A stretch of 64,000 nt of DNA from Cyprinodon diabolis (taxonomy: Eukaryota > Chordata > Actinopteri > Cyprinodontiformes > Cyprinodontidae). Both the position numbers and the translations under genes were made by a program. Under the pieces are notes generated by a model. The model worked only from the letters and a program-made list of their open reading frames with translations. It did not search any database and was not told the origin of the DNA. Within the stretch, counting starts at the first letter, position 1. Every line of letters begins with the position of its first letter. Location of the stretch: the NCBI GenBank assembly GCA_030533445.1, contig JARPUW010000331.1, forward strand, positions 1 to 64,000, written 5' to 3'. This document shows, piece after piece, positions 61,044 to 64,000 of the stretch.

Positions 61044-64000
61044 CACACCTAAGCTTCTAATTGAGCTAGCTGCAGCAGGTCACTGTCACTCAGCTTTCAG
61101 GTGCTTAAAATGTCCTCCGAACAAACGACTGCTGAGCAAAAACCGTATGAGTTATTCAAAAAATTTTTTCACCGTGAGCGTCAGTCATCCTTCGACGCCA
61201 ACTATGCCAACTTTGGTGTATGTGTGTCATTCAGAAAAATATTTATGACGAGTTTAAAACACATAGTCTGATTCGTTTTTCTCCCCTCTTCTGCTCCAAA
61301 ACCAATGAAAAACGGCTCTGATTTTCATCGACTTTAGGTCGGTCTGGAGGGTTTTTAAGGAAAAGTATTAATCCTACCGTAATTCCGAAGATATTGTGTG
61401 GGTCCAGAGATTTCAGTCTACAAACTGACCAAAAATGGTGACTCTAGCTATAAATATGTGGCCGTGAGGGCGAGTTTAAAATGTTTTTTTGTGTTTAAAA
61501 AACGCCTGCCTCACACTCTAGCTTTTCAGTTGCTCCACTCTAGCAGGCTGGATTTTGCTAAAACTTTGTGGCGCTTGAGGTCTGATTATACAAAAACCGT
61601 AGCAGTTATCAACATACCGTCTTCAGTTTTAAATAGACGAAGGATTTATCTACAAACTGAGCTTCAAACTGTTTTTCTAGGTGAATGTATGGCGACACAG
61701 TGAAGTGCTGTTTTTTATGCTTTTTTTTTCCTCTCCCCATTCATTTCCTATGGGATTTTTTTGCGACGTTTTCGCTAATAATTCGCAAACCTTCGGACTA
61801 ATGAGAAAGTTTTATACAAGCACACATCACCCCATTGGTCCCGACGCGTGTGCCAACTTTGGGCCCGATCCGCCAAACCGTGCGGGACTAGTTACGCGCC
61901 GAAGTTTTGGGTATACGGGAGAATTATAATAACTAGAAAATTTCTAAAGAAATTTTGAGGGGGGCCACCTACTGCCCGTCTGGGGAACCGGGCCAATACG
62001 GCCCTGGCAAGTGACGTCGGGGCTCCCCAGAGCAACTGCTTACGCCTTTGAGGGCTGCTGAGGGAAGGAAAGAGGGCAAGTTCATGGGCAAAGAGAGCTG
62101 TGTGCCACTTGTGCTGAAATCTGGGAAATAGACGTGCACAGCGTATGATGCACAAGGGTAATATGGGTTGTCCATATTGAAACACAGTGGGTAAAGCCCA
62201 GTTTGCGGGCTTCGCCCGCCTTCTGGGATCCTTCTCAGTGAAGAAAAAAATCACCAATGGCGGGCTCTGCCCGCCTTCTAAGAGCCATTGCAGTGATGAA
62301 ATCACCAATGGCGGGCTCCGCCCGCCTGCTAAGAGCCATTGCAGTGATGTAATCACCTTTGGCGGGCTCCGCCCGCCTGTTACCATTGGCGGGCTCCGCC
62401 CGCCTTCTAAGAGCCATTGCAGTGATGAAATCACCAATGGCAATGAGCAATATGCCAGAATGTATGAGTGTGTATAAGGAAGAGGCTTTTATTCTGTAGA
62501 GTCCTTGTAGTCTTATTTTGAAAGTCTATCATGAATGTGCATCAAAAGATGGGTCACGCCCAGCAGTGATATAGAATCCATTTCCAAATGTTAAATCACT
62601 GGTTTTCCATGTTATTAGGTGAATAGTTGCTGTATTACAGAGTAAATGGGAGACTTTTATTGTGAAATTTGCTCTGGGTGTGTTTTGAAAAGGTCACTAG
62701 AGTCTAATAAAAACAACCTGGAAGAGTTTGGGTCATAATGTTGAGCCATTTGCATCAATTAATGCATTAGTATAATCTAGAGGCTTTTATTTTGTAGGGT
62801 CCCTGGAGTCTTATTTTGAAAGTCCAACAGAGTTGTGTTTATAGAAAATGTTCAGACCCGTCAATGATAGTTGATTACTTTCCAATCGTTAAATCACTCT
62901 TTTTCCATGTTATTAGGGCAGTAGATGAAGCGGAAATGGGAGGCTTTTATTTTGAAATTTGCTATAGGGTGTGTTTTAAACAGTCTCCTAGAGTCTATTC
63001 TCTAAAACGGGGTTGAGTTTGGGTCATAATGTTGAGCCATATAGGGCAATAAATATATGTAAAAAATATAGAGGCTTTTATTTTGTAGGGTCCCTGGAGT
63101 CTTATTTTGAAAGTCTATCAGTGCTGAGTGGCAAGGGAAGTGTCATGGACAGCAGTCATATAGTATCCATTTCCCAATGTTAAATCAGTCCTTTCACCCT
63201 CCATTAGATTAATATGTGCTGTTTAAAACAGCAGAGGTAAAATCTGTTTGAAGCTTGGTAACCTTGACAACGCTTAACGAGCCTCTCACTGACACAGACA
63301 ACAGCTGCACTCACTATTGGTTTCTTCTTCCCAGGCTTTTTTGTATGGGAAGAACGGCACCGAACAAACGACTACTGATCAAAAACCGTATGAGTTATTC
63401 AAAAAACATTTTCACCATGAGCATCAGCAATCCTTCGACTCCAACTATACCAACTTTGGTGTATGTGTGTCATTCAGAACAATATTTATGACGACTTGAA
63501 AACACATAGTCTGATTCGTTTCTCTCCCATCTTCAGCTCAAAAAGAATAGAGAAAGGCTGAAACTCTCATCGACTTTAGGTTGGTCTGGAGGGTTTTTAA
63601 GGAAAAGTATTAATCCTACCGTAATTCCGAAGACATTGTGTGAGTCCAGAGGTTTCAGTCTACAAACTGACCAAAAATGGTGACTGTAGCTCCAAATATG
63701 TGGCCGTGAGGGCGAGAATAAGATGTTTGATCTTAAAAAAATGGCCGCCTCACACTAAGATTTCAGCAGCTGCACTCTAGCAGGCTGCTGCAGAAGCTAA
63801 CTGTCAGCTAGCTTCCAGGTGCTTACCCTCCGAACAAACGACTGCTGAGCAAAAACCGTAAAAGATATCTGAAAAATTCTTTCAGTGAAAGCAACATCTA
63901 TCCTTTGTCTCAGACTGGGGTAACCTTCATGTCTGTAGGTCTTTCACAACCCAAAACGAAGCACAAACAAAATGGTTGGCCCACCTGCTCCTCCCTTTGT
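61044..64000 (+). repeat. Array unit 20 (cut by the window edge)
   Basis: It runs to the end of the window without reaching the next boundary. The first P hairpin is altered (TTTGCGGGCTTCGCCCGCC) and is followed by private CTGGGATCCTTCTC near 62223. The outer stem of the GC-rich block has one arm changed (TCCCCAGAG). It has the one-base G deletion of units 10 and 17. The P/Q block is at 62204-62441. Confidence 0.95.

Larger units (their letters stand above)
1..64000 (+). repeat. Macrosatellite array, 20 tandem units of about 3.17 kb
   Basis: The same block recurs head to tail at 1, 3369, 6541, 9713, 12523, 15828, 19006, 22174, 25411, 28583, 31821, 34992, 38161, 41761, 44926, 48094, 51339, 54646, 57742 and 61044. 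Units without R hairpins cluster at 3165-3178 bases. Copies are nearly identical, with scattered substitutions and small indels. There is no inverted unit and no intervening unique DNA, and both ends of the window lie inside the array. No convincing gene, rRNA or tRNA is seen in any unit. Large unit size, homogenisation and lack of coding capacity fit a eukaryotic macrosatellite. The host is uncertain; a teleost is my guess from remembered repeat resemblance. Confidence 0.97.

Noticed and set aside
1..64000. rDNA, 5S, histone or snRNA gene cluster
   Set aside because: No rRNA, 5S, histone-fold, histone stem-loop or U-snRNA sequence is recognisable in the unit on either strand.
1..64000. An autonomous transposon with a transposase or reverse transcriptase in each unit
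   Set aside because: No frame encodes a recognisable catalytic domain, and units abut without terminal repeats or target duplications at the boundaries.

Overview
The whole 64 kb window is one head-to-tail tandem array. Twenty copies of a unit of about 3.17 kb, nineteen complete and a twentieth cut by the window edge, run in the same orientation with no flanking unique DNA. I set the unit boundary at a recurrent CACACCTAAG or CACACATGAG site, so phase 1 is base 1 of the window; this boundary is arbitrary. Complete units range from 2810 to 3600 bases. Differences in length come almost entirely from hairpin modules, plus one deletion of about 470 bases.

I find no protein gene, rRNA or tRNA. 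Open frames reach at most about 250 codons. They are low-complexity read-throughs of hairpin repeats, or start at GTG/TTG, and they are broken by single-base indels in some copies. Long gene-free DNA, homogenised units, AT-rich modules mixed with GC-rich palindromes, (TAA)n tracts and a splice-like site point to a eukaryotic nuclear macrosatellite. A teleost fish is my best guess. It rests only on remembered resemblance of the segment before the (TAA)n tract, and of palindromes embedded in (TAA)n, to common fish repeats; I could not check it.

Layout of one unit, using unit 1 coordinates: (i) 1-510, module A, a long copy of a D monomer family, carrying TATAAATA at 406; (ii) 511-880, single-copy segment; (iii) 881-1131, a (TAA)n tract holding 0 to 6 copies of a 66/69-base hairpin element (here 'R'), followed by a strong inverted repeat; (iv) 1132-1361, a GC-rich segment with nested stems; (v) 1362-1599, a block of alternating hairpins (here 'P' and 'Q') with a 51-base period; (vi) 1640-2415, 2.6 copies of a monomer of about 295 bases that is itself a degenerate dimer ('C'); (vii) 2396-2493, an intron-like interval; (viii) 2518-3368, three further D monomers (A', B, B') leading into the next unit's A. 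The unit is therefore a composite of several older tandem repeats captured in one higher-order unit.

The copies are not equally related. Shared private variants tie unit 2 to 14, 4 to 18, 5 to 19, 7 to 8, 10 to 17, and the tail of 3 to that of 9. Units 1 and 13 share a divergent 3' half. This is the pattern expected from unequal crossover and gene conversion. Hairpin-R copy number changes faster than the rest of the unit. I see no genes working together here; the biology is in the array's structure, its hairpins and its turnover.
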